DNA of 64,000 nt from Candidatus Gastranaerophilales bacterium (GCA_900767135.1 CAAFYU010000085.1:62001-126000); one strand, 5' to 3'. Positions 15,757-24,139 are shown, numbered from the stretch's first letter. The notes: generated by a model from the letters alone, not told the origin. Program-made: numbers and translations.

Positions 15757-16861
15757 TTCCTTGTGCGGCTAAATAGCCGGTAGACCAGCAGTTTTGCAGA
15801 TTAAAACCTCCGCAAAAGCCGTCAATATCCATAACCTCGCCACAAAAATAGATGTGTGGAACAAGTTTTGATTGCATATTTTTAGAGTTAATTTCATTTA
15901 AATCAACTCCTCCGGCTGTCACAACTTCACCGTCTGGGAATGTTCCGGTAATGTTAACCTCAAAGTTTTGTAATTTATTGAGAATTTTATCCCTAGTTTT
16001 ACCATTAATTGCGTGGCTTTTGGTGTCAGGATTGATTTTTAATTCTGTCAAAACAAATTCTGCAAAGGATTTTGGAATATGTTCTGACAGAAGATTTTTG
16101 ATACTTTTGTGCGGATTTGAGTTTAATTCTGTTTGTAAATCAATTTCTCCAATGAAATCAAAGTGCAGTTTATATGGAAATTTTTCCCTTGCTCTAAGCG
16201 ATGAAATTTCATAAACCTTCGGTCCTGAAATTCCTTTGTGCGTGAACAAAATGTCATTTATGCAAACTCCGCTAATCGGTGCAAATTTTTCTTTTGTCAA
16301 AAGCCCAACAAGAGCCGGTTTCGGCTCAATGATTTTATGACCAAGCATTTTTATCAAGTCATAAGTTGCATGTCCGCCTGTCGCAACAACTACAAAATCT
16401 GCTTTATATGCTCCCATATCTGTCACAACAGAAAACCCTTTTTCCACCTGATTAACCCTTAATGCGTTTTCTTTTATAAAACGAACTTTTTTCAGAGCCT
16501 GCAAAAAGTGCTCTCTTACATCTTTCGCACTGTCAGATTTGGGAAAAACTCGCATATTTTCTTGAATATATGTTTCAACCCCGATTTTATCAAAAAAATC
16601 TAATGTATCAGAAGTTGCAAATTTTGAAAACACAGAGTATAAAAACTTTTCGCCACGAGGATAATTTTTTGCAAGTTCCTTAAAATCAAATTCTGCATGA
16701 GCAAGATTACATCTTCCGCCTCCTGTTGGGAGAAGTGTTTTCAGCGGAGAATTCTTTTCAATTATAGAAACATCAAACCTATCTTGAAGGAAATAAGCAC
16801 ATATACAGCCGGCAGGGCCTCCTCCTATGATTACAACCTTAGATTTCGACTCTTGTGCCAT
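15737..16861 (-). CDS. BaiN/HI0933-family flavoprotein
   Basis: The 374-residue protein begins with a dinucleotide-binding loop IIGGGPAGCICAYFL and has the family hallmarks TGGGRCNLAHAEFD (about 46-59), VVVATGGHATYDLI, the ISGPKVYEISS region, and a C-terminal FCGEVMDIDGFCGGFNLQ that contacts FAD. This is the HI0933-like family of soluble FAD enzymes of poorly defined reaction. Its best-known annotation, NAD(P)-dependent bile-acid reductase (BaiN), should not be transferred to the substrate. It overlaps folK by 23 bases at its 5' end, indicating co-transcription. It lacks a clear ribosome binding site of its own beyond the folK coding region. Confidence 0.9.
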   Translation of the reverse strand: MAQESKSKVVIIGGGPAGCICAYFLQDRFDVSIIEKNSPLKTLLPTGGGRCNLAHAEFDFKELAKNYPRGEKFLYSVFSKFATSDTLDFFDKIGVETYIQENMRVFPKSDSAKDVREHFLQALKKVRFIKENALRVNQVEKGFSVVTDMGAYKADFVVVATGGHATYDLIKMLGHKIIEPKPALVGLLTKEKFAPISGVCINDILFTHKGISGPKVYEISSLRAREKFPYKLHFDFIGEIDLQTELNSNPHKSIKNLLSEHIPKSFAEFVLTELKINPDTKSHAINGKTRDKILNKLQNFEVNITGTFPDGEVVTAGGVDLNEINSKNMQSKLVPHIYFCGEVMDIDGFCGGFNLQNCWSTGYLAAQGIISAQI

Positions 16862-17348
16862 ATAAAAATACCATTTCGGGGTTTTCTAAATCATCGTGCA
16901 ATTGCGTAATTGTTTTGTGTAAAATAGGGTGCTCAAAATTAGGAATAAGTTCCAATAACGGAACAAGCGTAAACGCACGCAAATGCAAAAACTTATGCGG
17001 AATTACCAAATTTTCGTCATTTATAATCTCTTTGTTATAAAACAAAATATCAATATCAATAGTTCTATCTTGATAGCCCTTTTCGCCTTCTATACGTTTG
17101 CGTCCGAGTTGAGATTCAATTCTTTGGCATTCTGCAAGCAAGCTTTGAGGAGAAAGAGTCGTTTTAACTTCTACAACGGCATTTACAAACCAAGTTTCAG
17201 CTTCCATTCCCCAAGGTTCTGATTCATAAAACGCTGACGTTCTAATTAGCGAAATTCCGTCAGTAGCGTTAAGCAGGCTTGTCGCTTGTTGGACAAAACC
17301 AATTCTATCGCCTTTGTTTGATCCTAAACTTAAATACGCTATCGCCAT
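16839..17348 (-). CDS. folK: 2-amino-4-hydroxy-6-hydroxymethyldihydropteridine pyrophosphokinase
   Basis: The 169-residue protein has the HPPK motifs LSLGSNKGDR (residues 5-14), SAFYESEPWG, WFVNAVVEV, RTIDIDILFY (metal-binding DxD) and LVIPHKFLHLRAFTLVPLLE. It transfers pyrophosphate from ATP to 6-hydroxymethyl-dihydropterin in folate synthesis, in the cytosol. It stands apart from folB/folP here and heads a two-gene unit with the flavoprotein. The promoter is near-consensus (TTGACA-17-TAAAAT), and the ATG lies exactly 6 nt after the -10 with no Shine-Dalgarno sequence, so a leaderless message is predicted. Confidence 0.96.
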   Translation of the reverse strand: MAIAYLSLGSNKGDRIGFVQQATSLLNATDGISLIRTSAFYESEPWGMEAETWFVNAVVEVKTTLSPQSLLAECQRIESQLGRKRIEGEKGYQDRTIDIDILFYNKEIINDENLVIPHKFLHLRAFTLVPLLELIPNFEHPILHKTITQLHDDLENPEMVFLYGTRVEI

Positions 17349-17354
17349 ATTGGT

Positions 17355-17383
17355 ATTTTAAGATTTTTTATCGACAATGTCAA
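17355..17383 (-). promoter_or_regulatory. folK promoter, predicted leaderless
   Basis: On the minus strand TTGACA (17378-17383), 17 nt, TAAAAT (17355-17360), then 6 nt to the ATG at 17348. Confidence 0.65.
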
Positions 17384-17411
17384 TAGAGTATGGATTTTAT
17401 CCAGAAAAATA

Positions 17412-18368
17412 TTATACTAATATTTCAATATTGCCAACTTTTTGTCCATGAATGGTTTTTATTTCTGTATCTTGTGGAATATGAGCCCAATGAAGGTTTT
17501 CTAAAACTTTTGTAACCACAAGTTCTCTCGCTTGCATGTTGCAATCAGAAATTTTTACGACAAAAGCCTCTTCTGTTTGAGTGTTTACAACAATACAAAG
17601 TCCGCCGGCTCCGACTTTGGCAACTATATTTTTTGAATTTTCAATTATTTTAGTGTCGCTCCTGTCCTCTCCGCCGATAATATATGGATTGTTCAAAAAA
17701 GCATTTTTAATTTTTTCATATTTCGGATTGCAAAATAAATTCAAATATCCATGCAACATATTTGTTAAAGGCATTGACATTATTGGAACACCGCAACCGT
17801 CTGTTGTTATAGGATATTCTTTTTTTAATTGGCAAAGTTTGTAAATCTGTTCTTTTATTGCTTGTTGAAGTGGGTGTTCCGGTTTGTCATAAGTGTTTAT
17901 GTCCCAACCTTTCATTTTGCATAATCCAAGCATCATAACGTGTTTTCCCGAACAGTTATTTTGCAGTGCATGGACAGGTGCCCCGTTTAATAGCATTTTT
18001 GCTTGCTCTGTCTTAGATAAGGGTTTATGCAAACCACATTTCAAGAAACTTTCGTCAAGTCCGATTTTATCCAGAAGTTTTTTTGCAGTTTTTACGTGGA
18101 TTTCTTCACCGGCATGAGATGCACAACAAATCGCAATTTCAGCTTCTGTCATATCATAAAATTTATCCATACCATAATCTATCAAAAGGCTCGCCTGTAA
18201 AGGCTTTGCACAAGAACGAAGATAGAAAGGGTAGTTTTTTGCATCACCTGTAAAGTCAAAGGCTCTGTTCTTATCAGCGAGCACAATAAACCCATAGTGT
18301 TCTTGTTCTACAAGTCCATCTCTTACAAATTCTACAAGTAGTTCTGGTTCTGTGTTATTGCTGTGCAT
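17412..18368 (-). CDS. L-asparaginase II family protein (R. etli AII type)
   Basis: The 318-residue protein belongs to the asparaginase II family typified by the Rhizobium etli enzyme, unrelated to the E. coli type. Visible motifs are LRSCAKPLQA (about 50-59), AICCASHAGE, LQNNCSGKHVMML, ITTDGCGVPIMSMPL and VGAGGLCIV. The family hydrolyses asparagine to aspartate and ammonia and uses a Ser/Lys centre with a zinc-binding Cys. The cytosolic location is inferred from the absence of a signal peptide. It overlaps the upstream coiled-coil gene by 14 bases, so both are read from one message. Confidence 0.9.
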   Translation of the reverse strand: MHSNNTEPELLVEFVRDGLVEQEHYGFIVLADKNRAFDFTGDAKNYPFYLRSCAKPLQASLLIDYGMDKFYDMTEAEIAICCASHAGEEIHVKTAKKLLDKIGLDESFLKCGLHKPLSKTEQAKMLLNGAPVHALQNNCSGKHVMMLGLCKMKGWDINTYDKPEHPLQQAIKEQIYKLCQLKKEYPITTDGCGVPIMSMPLTNMLHGYLNLFCNPKYEKIKNAFLNNPYIIGGEDRSDTKIIENSKNIVAKVGAGGLCIVVNTQTEEAFVVKISDCNMQARELVVTKVLENLHWAHIPQDTEIKTIHGQKVGNIEILV

Positions 18369-19110
18369 TCTTTTTTACCAATTCCAATAATTGAAGCATT
18401 TTTCTTTTTAGTTTTATATTTTCGTCTTTAAGTTTAGCGATTTCATCTTCAAATTTTTGGGTGTCATTTGAATAAGTTGTTTCGTGTTGCGGAACAGCTG
18501 TGTAATCAAGGATAAATCGTTTTTTAGCTTCTTCTTTTAAAACAAGGACTGATTTTATGCGTTCTTCCGAAATAAGTCCAAGCTCAATCATTACTTCTCC
18601 AAACTTTTTGTCAGAATTTTCATTTTGAGTATTTCTGTATGCTAAAATAGCTTTTTGAAGGTCATCGACAGTAATTTCTTCTTTTTGTTTAAAATATTCA
18701 CCTATTCTGAATTTGCTTGCTATATAGCCAGCCATGGCATGAATTTCTTTTGTTTCAGTCGCTTTAATGAAATTTTGTTCTAAACAAAGTTCATAATACT
18801 TCGCAACTTCTTCCATTGAAAGAAAATTGTTGACAGAAATTTCAATCATACTATAACCGTCGGCACAGCCTTGAAGAAAGTTGTATATGTTTGTGTCTAG
18901 CCCGTAGCGATGTTCTGCAAGTTCTGTTTTTCCTTTAAAAGTTAAGATAGGAACAAAAGTTGAGAAAATTTCATCTTTGTGTTCTCTTAAAAAATCTTCG
19001 CAAGACTTTGCTTGCATTTCTTCTGCAAGTTTAAGGTATAGCACCTGTTTAATCCAGAATGGAACATCTAAAATCTTGTTTAAAAACATCTCAAAAATAT
19101 TCTTTTTCAA
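18355..19110 (-). CDS. Unknown protein with a GspE/PilB-N-like segment and coiled coil
   Basis: This 251-residue protein is of unknown function. Residues about 60-125 (FLQGCADGYSMIEISVNNFL) form a helical domain. Residues about 160-195 (FGEVMIELGLISEERIKSVL) resemble the N-terminal domain of type II/IV secretion ATPases (GspE/PilB N-domain, MshEN-like). The C-terminal 35 residues are a coiled coil rich in Lys/Glu/Leu. There is no signal peptide. A TTG start at 19110 is supported by AGAGG 6 nt upstream. A TTGAAT-17-TATAAT promoter lies at 19141-19169. It is the first gene of an operon with the asparaginase. A regulatory or scaffolding role is possible but not shown. Confidence 0.65.
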   Translation of the reverse strand: MKKNIFEMFLNKILDVPFWIKQVLYLKLAEEMQAKSCEDFLREHKDEIFSTFVPILTFKGKTELAEHRYGLDTNIYNFLQGCADGYSMIEISVNNFLSMEEVAKYYELCLEQNFIKATETKEIHAMAGYIASKFRIGEYFKQKEEITVDDLQKAILAYRNTQNENSDKKFGEVMIELGLISEERIKSVLVLKEEAKKRFILDYTAVPQHETTYSNDTQKFEDEIAKLKDENIKLKRKMLQLLELVKKNAQQ

Positions 19111-19140
19111 ATCAACCTCTCAAAAATACTATGTGTTTCA

Positions 19141-19169
19141 ATTATAACATATTATTGATATTTATTCAA
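19141..19169 (-). promoter_or_regulatory. Promoter of the coiled-coil/asparaginase operon
   Basis: TTGAAT (19164-19169), a 17-nt spacer and TATAAT (19141-19146) on the minus strand. The ribosome binding site AGAGG follows about 20 nt downstream, a conventional layout. Confidence 0.65.
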
Positions 19170-19285
19170 GCCCTAAAATAAACTTAAAAATTACCAGAAC
19201 AGGGAATTGAAATATTCTTCCTTGCGGTATTGATTTATTTCTTTAAAAATTGTATCATAACTATATTGATAGGAGAACTTTATTT

Positions 19286-20479
19286 ATGGAAAAGATTATA
19301 AAAAAGAAAATTTCAATAGCAATCATTGCTCTTGTTGGTATTGTTACAACTATAAAATTGGCGATAATTTATTATAGTGCAAATTTTGATCAATTTGCGT
19401 TACCGAGTTTTTGTTCAATAAACGAATTTATTGACTGTGATGGAATTGCCAAAACGACAGAATCTCAGTTTTTAGGGATTCCTTTGGCTTATTGGGGCAT
19501 GTTTTATTATGCATTTGTATTCTTAATGCTTTTTGCTGACAAATTGAAAAACCTCAAATTGTTTAAATTTATGGAAGTTTTCAAAAACCCGCTTGATTAC
19601 ATCGCATCATTAGGTTTGTTTGCATTCATTGTTTCTATGATTTTGTTATGTTTAAGCTTATTTGATATTAAAAAACTTTGTATTCTTTGTGCGTTTACTT
19701 ATATTTTAAACCTTGCAATCGGCTGTATCGCAACAGATTTTAAAAACGGCGGTTTTGTACATTCTATTAAACAAAGTGTTCAAGACTTTTTAGATGCAAT
19801 CAAAATTAAAAAATATTTAATTGCATTTATCGCTGTAATGGCAGTTGCTGTCGGTTTTTTGACTTACACAAGAGTTACGTTTAAATTCGCACCACAAGTT
19901 AAACGTCAGATGGAATTCAAAGAATTTAGACATAAGAAAAATCAATATGCCGTAAAGGGAAATCTTTTGGGTGATGAGAATGCAAAAGTTGTTGTAAATG
20001 TATATTCAGACTACCAATGTCCAATTTGCCCAGTGCACAACGTTATGATGCATAAACTTGCAAAGGAAATGAAGAATGTCAAAATTGTTCATAGAAATTA
20101 TCCTTTGGATACAGAGTGTAATCCATATTTGCAAAGTCCGTTTCATGTTGGCTCTTGTGTTGATGCAAGATATTCAGTTGCCGCTGAAAAACAAGGTCGT
20201 CTATGGGAAATGAACGAGATTTTGTTTGAAAATAAACCTCAAACAGAAGATGCTATTTTAAAATTGGCAGAAAAAGCAAAATTTGATACTCAAAAACTTC
20301 AAGAAGATGCAAACAGTACTGAAACTTTTGAAAAAATTAAGGCAGATATTGATTTTGCAGCTCATAAAGGTATAAACGGAACTCCGACAACTATGATTAA
20401 TAATGAGGCCTATGTTGGGGTTAAGACGTATAAGGAATTTAAAGAATGGGTGGAAAAATATGGAGCAGAAGAAAGATAA
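19286..20479 (+). CDS. VKOR-DsbA fusion, periplasmic disulfide-forming enzyme
   Basis: The 397-residue protein starts at ATG 19286, chosen because AGGAG lies just upstream. The N-terminal half is a vitamin K epoxide reductase domain with four to five membrane helices. It has the loop cysteines PSFCSINEFIDCDG (about 42-52), the GIPLAYWGMFYY helix and the active-site CILC. The C-terminal half is a DsbA-like thioredoxin domain with CPIC in YSDYQCPICP and the cis-proline segment NGTPTTMINN. Such fusions oxidise periplasmic proteins and pass electrons to quinone, replacing DsbA/DsbB, and are common in cyanobacteria and actinobacteria. The last 20 bases overlap queH. Confidence 0.94.
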   Translation: MEKIIKKKISIAIIALVGIVTTIKLAIIYYSANFDQFALPSFCSINEFIDCDGIAKTTESQFLGIPLAYWGMFYYAFVFLMLFADKLKNLKLFKFMEVFKNPLDYIASLGLFAFIVSMILLCLSLFDIKKLCILCAFTYILNLAIGCIATDFKNGGFVHSIKQSVQDFLDAIKIKKYLIAFIAVMAVAVGFLTYTRVTFKFAPQVKRQMEFKEFRHKKNQYAVKGNLLGDENAKVVVNVYSDYQCPICPVHNVMMHKLAKEMKNVKIVHRNYPLDTECNPYLQSPFHVGSCVDARYSVAAEKQGRLWEMNEILFENKPQTEDAILKLAEKAKFDTQKLQEDANSTETFEKIKADIDFAAHKGINGTPTTMINNEAYVGVKTYKEFKEWVEKYGAEER

Positions 20480-21005
20480 AATAGTTCTTCACGCTTGCTG
20501 TGGAATTTGTTCCGGATATCCTGTGTCTAGCTTGATAGATGCAGGATATCAAGTTGTTGTGTATTTTTACAATCCAAATATATACCCGACAGAAGAATAT
20601 CAAAAACGACTTGATGCAGAACGCACATTATGCAAACATTTTGGCTGTGAATTAATTGAAGCCGAATATAATCCGCAAGAGTTTTATGAAGTTGCAAAAG
20701 GGTTAGAAAAAGAACCTGAGCGAGGAAAAAGGTGCGATAAATGTTTTGAACTTCGTCTAAAAAAGACAGCAGAATTTGCAAAATCTCGCGGTATAAAAAC
20801 TTTTACGACATCAATTGTAATAAGCCCGCACAAGAACTTTCAAAAACTATCTGAAATAGGGCAAAAAATTGCCAAAGAAAAAGATTTAGAATTTTTGGCG
20901 ATAGATTTTAAAAAGAAAGATGGATTTCTAAAAACAAATAAAATTTCCAAAGACCTAGGCCTTTACAGACAAAATTATTGCGGGTGTAAATTTAGTATTA
21001 GATAA
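20460..21005 (+). CDS. queH: Epoxyqueuosine reductase QueH
   Basis: The 181-residue protein is of the DUF208/QueH family. It has the double cysteine LHACCGICSGYP near the N-terminus, YFYNPNIYPTEEYQKRLDAE, GKRCDKCFELRLKKTAEFA, TSIVISPHKNF and the C-terminal NYCGCKFS. The cysteines hold the iron-sulfur cluster and metal site in the family. It catalyses the last step of queuosine synthesis in tRNA, as the non-cobalamin alternative to QueG. ATG 20460 is chosen because it starts just before the conserved core. The gene lies within the end of the VKOR-DsbA gene, so translational coupling is likely. Other queuosine genes are not in the window. Confidence 0.94.
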   Translation: MEQKKDKIVLHACCGICSGYPVSSLIDAGYQVVVYFYNPNIYPTEEYQKRLDAERTLCKHFGCELIEAEYNPQEFYEVAKGLEKEPERGKRCDKCFELRLKKTAEFAKSRGIKTFTTSIVISPHKNFQKLSEIGQKIAKEKDLEFLAIDFKKKDGFLKTNKISKDLGLYRQNYCGCKFSIR

Positions 21006-21110
21006 ATCATCTGTTTATATTATGAATATTTGGGGAAATATTATATAATAAGAGTGGAAAAGTTTGATTTAAACAAAAAAATAATTAAAGAAGAGAAAAA
21101 GGATATAGAG

Positions 21111-22094
21111 ATGAATAAAAAATTATTGTTAGCAATTGGGTTATTATTAACGTTTGGGTCGTTGAGTGTATTTTCAGCCGGAGTAGAAGAGTTGCCGGCA
21201 TTGAATAGTTCCGGTGACAAGGAAGCTTCTTCCGCTAAATCAACCACAATTGATTTTAACTCGCAACGAGCTTACTATCCGAATGCAACAACCAAAAGTA
21301 TTGCGGCTAAATACAAAATGGGAAATTATTCAGGTTGCTTGCAAGAGATTTATTCATTGTTGAAAAAAGAGCCGTCAAATGCTATTGCATATTATTATCT
21401 TGCATTAGTAAATACTCATTTGAATAATAAAGCAGAGGCAGTTGCGGCTTATGAGAAAGTAATAGCTCTTCACCCAAGTCAATATTTGGTTGATTTTGCC
21501 ACAAAAGGTCGAGATTGTTTGACAGATGGACCGGCTTGTCACCCAGAAGCTCAGCAAGCAAAAAAACAAGAAGAACAATTAGATGATTTGGATAAATTTA
21601 TTAGAGCTCCTTACGGAAACGGACTTTCTCCTGAGTTGAATAATGAAATTCGACAACAACAACTTACAAATATCAAGGAAACAATTAACAAGAAAGATAA
21701 TTTGGAAAATAGAGATATTCAAAAAATCAAAAAATTTGATAACAACAAATCAGAAGCAGAAGAAACAATTAAAATTGCTCAGGTTTCAGATGAAGAAGTT
21801 TTGAAGGCTGTCAATACTTTAAAAGAAGCCGGTTTAAATGTTTCTGTTCAGTCGTCAGAAAGCAATCCTTATGCTCAAATGTCACAATATCAAGATCCGA
21901 GAATGACTGAAATGAGTATGCTTTTGGGTGGAAACAACAATAACAACAACAATATGATGAATACTGTTTTGCCAATGCTTATGACTCAGGCTCAAAAAGG
22001 AGAGAATGTTGACCCAAGACTAATGCAAGCTGTTATGATGAATTCAATGATGTCTGATTTTAGTTTTGCGAACAGTAATAACAATAATAATTAG
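21111..22094 (+). CDS. Exported TPR protein with asparagine-rich tail
   Basis: The 327-residue protein starts at ATG 21111, supported by AAAGGA upstream. A signal peptide covers about residues 1-23 (MNKKLLLAIGLLLTFGSLSV...). Two to three tetratricopeptide-like repeats lie at about 55-120 (NYSGCLQEIYSLLKKEPSNA, AIAYYYLALVNTHL). A charged linker follows, then KAVNTLKEAGLNV. The C-terminal 70 residues are rich in Met, Gln and Asn, with one run of seven Asn and a terminal run of five. No family is recognised. It lies 9 nt before another TPR gene, which suggests a common process at the envelope. Homopolymer-like codon runs could be prone to slippage. Confidence 0.7.
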   Translation: MNKKLLLAIGLLLTFGSLSVFSAGVEELPALNSSGDKEASSAKSTTIDFNSQRAYYPNATTKSIAAKYKMGNYSGCLQEIYSLLKKEPSNAIAYYYLALVNTHLNNKAEAVAAYEKVIALHPSQYLVDFATKGRDCLTDGPACHPEAQQAKKQEEQLDDLDKFIRAPYGNGLSPELNNEIRQQQLTNIKETINKKDNLENRDIQKIKKFDNNKSEAEETIKIAQVSDEEVLKAVNTLKEAGLNVSVQSSESNPYAQMSQYQDPRMTEMSMLLGGNNNNNNNMMNTVLPMLMTQAQKGENVDPRLMQAVMMNSMMSDFSFANSNNNNN

Positions 22095-22103
22095 TAGAAG
22101 TTT

Positions 22104-22712
22104 ATGGTTTTAGATTATCAAAAAGCAAAGGAAGAATTGTTGGCAGGTAAACTTGAAGACTGTCAACAATTTTTCGCCAAAAACGGGTACATGTTAGAAG
22201 AAGCTTATGCCAGATTGCTTTCTAATGATATTGCTGGTGCAAAAGTTTTGTTTTCTTTTATTAAGGAACGTGATATTCGTGCTCATTGGGCTTTGTTCAT
22301 GATTTCTTTACTAGAAGACAATGTTCAAGAATATCCTTCTTATTTCGAGTTGAGAAATTTTTTAGAAATTGATTTGAATATATTGATAACATATTATAAA
22401 GGCGATTATGTCGAGAAAATAATTCGTTATGCTGATTATATGTATACAATAAATCCGGAAGTTCATAAATTTATAGGTCGAGTTTTGTACAATAACGGGC
22501 TTGTGGAGCAAGGTTTATTCTTTTTAAATAGAGCAAAAAGTTATTTTTATCATGATCCGGAACTTCATTTTATGTTAGGTTATATTAATTTTAGTCAAGG
22601 TAAACTTGACGATGCTCAAAATGCCTTAGAGAATGGCTTGCGAGTATTGCCAGAGTATTTCCCTTCTGAAAATTTATTAAAAAAAGTGATTGAAACAAAA
22701 AATAATTTGTAG
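22104..22712 (+). CDS. TPR-repeat protein, cytosolic
   Basis: This 202-residue protein has no signal peptide and is built of helix-turn-helix repeats, of which LHFMLGYINFSQGKLDDAQNALENGLRVLPEYFP (about 150-185, long form not quoted in full) is a clear TPR unit: LGYINFSQGKLDDAQNALEN. The first half is more divergent (KAKEELLAGKLEDCQQFFAK). TPR proteins act as binding scaffolds, and no enzyme motif is visible. It follows the exported TPR protein by 9 nt and probably shares its transcript. A 60-nt gap with a fresh AGGAG site separates it from the DAHP synthase gene. A specific role cannot be assigned. Confidence 0.7.
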   Translation: MVLDYQKAKEELLAGKLEDCQQFFAKNGYMLEEAYARLLSNDIAGAKVLFSFIKERDIRAHWALFMISLLEDNVQEYPSYFELRNFLEIDLNILITYYKGDYVEKIIRYADYMYTINPEVHKFIGRVLYNNGLVEQGLFFLNRAKSYFYHDPELHFMLGYINFSQGKLDDAQNALENGLRVLPEYFPSENLLKKVIETKNNL

Positions 22713-22772
22713 TGCATAATTGTTCGTGGTACACTTATTTTTGCTAAATACTTTCAATAGGAGAAAAATTTT

Positions 22773-23831
22773 ATGATCATAATTATGGAGCGTAATGCTA
22801 CCAAAGTTCAAGTTCAAAGAGTTATTGATTTTTTTAAAGATAACGGTTTTGATATAAGATTTAATCAAGGGCAAGTTCACACTGTAATTGATGCAATCGG
22901 CGACAAAACAACAGTTACCCCTGGGCGTGTTTCGGCATTTGACGGCGTTAAGGAAGTCAAAATTATCAGAGAACCTTTCCGCTTAGCATCTCGTGATAGA
23001 AAGCCTGATGATACTGTTATTGAATTTCCGAATGGTGTTAAAATCGGTGGTAACAACAAACCAGTTATGATGGTTGGTCCTTGTTCAGTTGAAGAAGATT
23101 ATGAAGGATTACAAAAAGTTGCATTTGCTGCAAAAGAAATGGGCTGTGAATTCCTTCGTGGTGGTGCATTCAAACCAAGAACTTCTCCTTATGATTTCCA
23201 AGGATACGGAGAAAAAGCATTAAAATATTTGAAGCGTGCAAGCGAGGAAACTGGTTTGTTGACAGTTTCAGAGGTTATGGACGCAGCGGATTTGGATATG
23301 ATGTGCGATTATGTTGACGTATTGCAGGTAGGTGCAAGAAATGTTCAAAACTTCAAACTGCTTCATGCTGTTGGTAAATGCAAAAAACCTGTAATTTTGA
23401 AACGAGGCTTAGCTAGTACAATCAGAGAATTTTTGCTTGCCGCAGAACATATTTTGTACAACGGAAATCCTAACGTAATTTTGTGCGAACGTGGAATTAG
23501 AAGTTTTGACAGTGCGTTCACTCGTAACGTTATGGATATTGCCTCAATTCCTGTTATCAAAAAATATTCACACTTGCCGATAATTGTTGATCCTAGCCAT
23601 GGAACAGGTCAAAGATATTTGATTGAACCGATGGCAAAAGCAGGGCTGGTTGTTGGAGCAGATGGTGTTATGATGGAAATTCACCATGATCCGGAAAATG
23701 CTTTGTCTGACGGAAAACAAAGTCTTCCATTACCGATGTTCAAAGAGGTTATGGGAAGAATTAACAAGTTCACTGAAAGCTTGCATTACGAGAAAAATTG
23801 TTTATCGGCGGATATTGCAGAAAGACACTAA
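22773..23831 (+). CDS. aroF: 3-deoxy-7-phosphoheptulonate (DAHP) synthase, type I-beta with N-terminal regulatory domain
   Basis: The 352-residue enzyme condenses phosphoenolpyruvate and erythrose-4-phosphate, the first step of aromatic amino-acid synthesis. Residues about 1-70 form the ferredoxin-like domain known from Thermotoga-type enzymes, where it gives feedback inhibition by Tyr or Phe. The barrel follows with VGPCSVE (metal Cys), LRGGAFKPRTSPYDFQG, LQVGARNVQNF, KRGLAST, LCERGIRSFD and DPSHGTGQR. ATG 22773 has AGGAG 9 nt upstream. A second ATG 15 bases later would remove only five residues. No other aro gene is in the window. Confidence 0.96.
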   Translation: MIIIMERNATKVQVQRVIDFFKDNGFDIRFNQGQVHTVIDAIGDKTTVTPGRVSAFDGVKEVKIIREPFRLASRDRKPDDTVIEFPNGVKIGGNNKPVMMVGPCSVEEDYEGLQKVAFAAKEMGCEFLRGGAFKPRTSPYDFQGYGEKALKYLKRASEETGLLTVSEVMDAADLDMMCDYVDVLQVGARNVQNFKLLHAVGKCKKPVILKRGLASTIREFLLAAEHILYNGNPNVILCERGIRSFDSAFTRNVMDIASIPVIKKYSHLPIIVDPSHGTGQRYLIEPMAKAGLVVGADGVMMEIHHDPENALSDGKQSLPLPMFKEVMGRINKFTESLHYEKNCLSADIAERH

Positions 23832-23862
23832 GTCGCTAGGTCGTTAAGACGTTAAGGCGTTT
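23832..23862. repeat. Degenerate 8-bp repeat run
   Basis: Successive units GTCGCTAG, GTCGTTAA, GACGTTAA and GGCGTTTC follow the aroF stop. A similar run is seen at about 25279-25318 (GACGTTAG, GACGATAA, AACGTAAA, GACGATAA). The rest of the 371-base gap 23832-24202 holds the candidate sRNA and two divergent motif-type promoters. Confidence 0.5.
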
Positions 23863-23921
23863 CAAAAAAAGTTATATCTAAAAAAAGTGAACAATTGACG
23901 ATGTTTTTAATACTTCATTAC

Positions 23922-24056
23922 ACAAAAATAAAACCTTCTAAATTAATTTAGAAGGCCGAAATCTTTAATGATTCTCGTGTAAAAATAGGTAGAAAGTGTG
24001 TAGTAGGTAGTGTGAAATTTATAATTTATTATTTGTAATTAATTGTTTATGTCTTA
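23922..24056 (-). ncRNA. Candidate trans-acting small RNA
   Basis: A minus-strand promoter of the shared type (24063-24091) points into this stretch. It ends in a perfect 10-bp hairpin (CCTTCTAAAT/ATTTAGAAGG, 23934-23955) followed on the minus strand only by TTTTATTTTTG. No ATG-initiated ORF lies between. The middle holds unpaired C-rich sequence (CACACTACCTACTACAC, then TCTACCTA), which is complementary to AGGUAG-like ribosome binding sites. A short bulged stem CGAGAATC/GATTTCG lies before the terminator. This is a typical trans-acting sRNA layout, predicted only from sequence. Confidence 0.5.
23934..23955 (-). terminator. Intrinsic terminator of the candidate sRNA
   Basis: Perfect inverted repeat CCTTCTAAAT-TA-ATTTAGAAGG. 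The U-rich tract exists only in the minus orientation. Confidence 0.75.
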
Positions 24057-24062
24057 CATATA

Positions 24063-24091
24063 TATAAAGTATTTCTGTATATAAAAATTGC
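24063..24091 (-). promoter_or_regulatory. GCAAWT/TTTATA-type promoter of the candidate sRNA
   Basis: On the minus strand GCAATT starts at 24091 and TTTATA at 24068, with a 17-nt spacer in the context AATACTTTATATATATGTAAG. This is almost the same as the promoter at 13606. Confidence 0.6.
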
Positions 24092-24139
24092 ATAAAGTTG
24101 ATATCTTTGTTACAAAACTTAACAAAGAGCTGTGTTATA

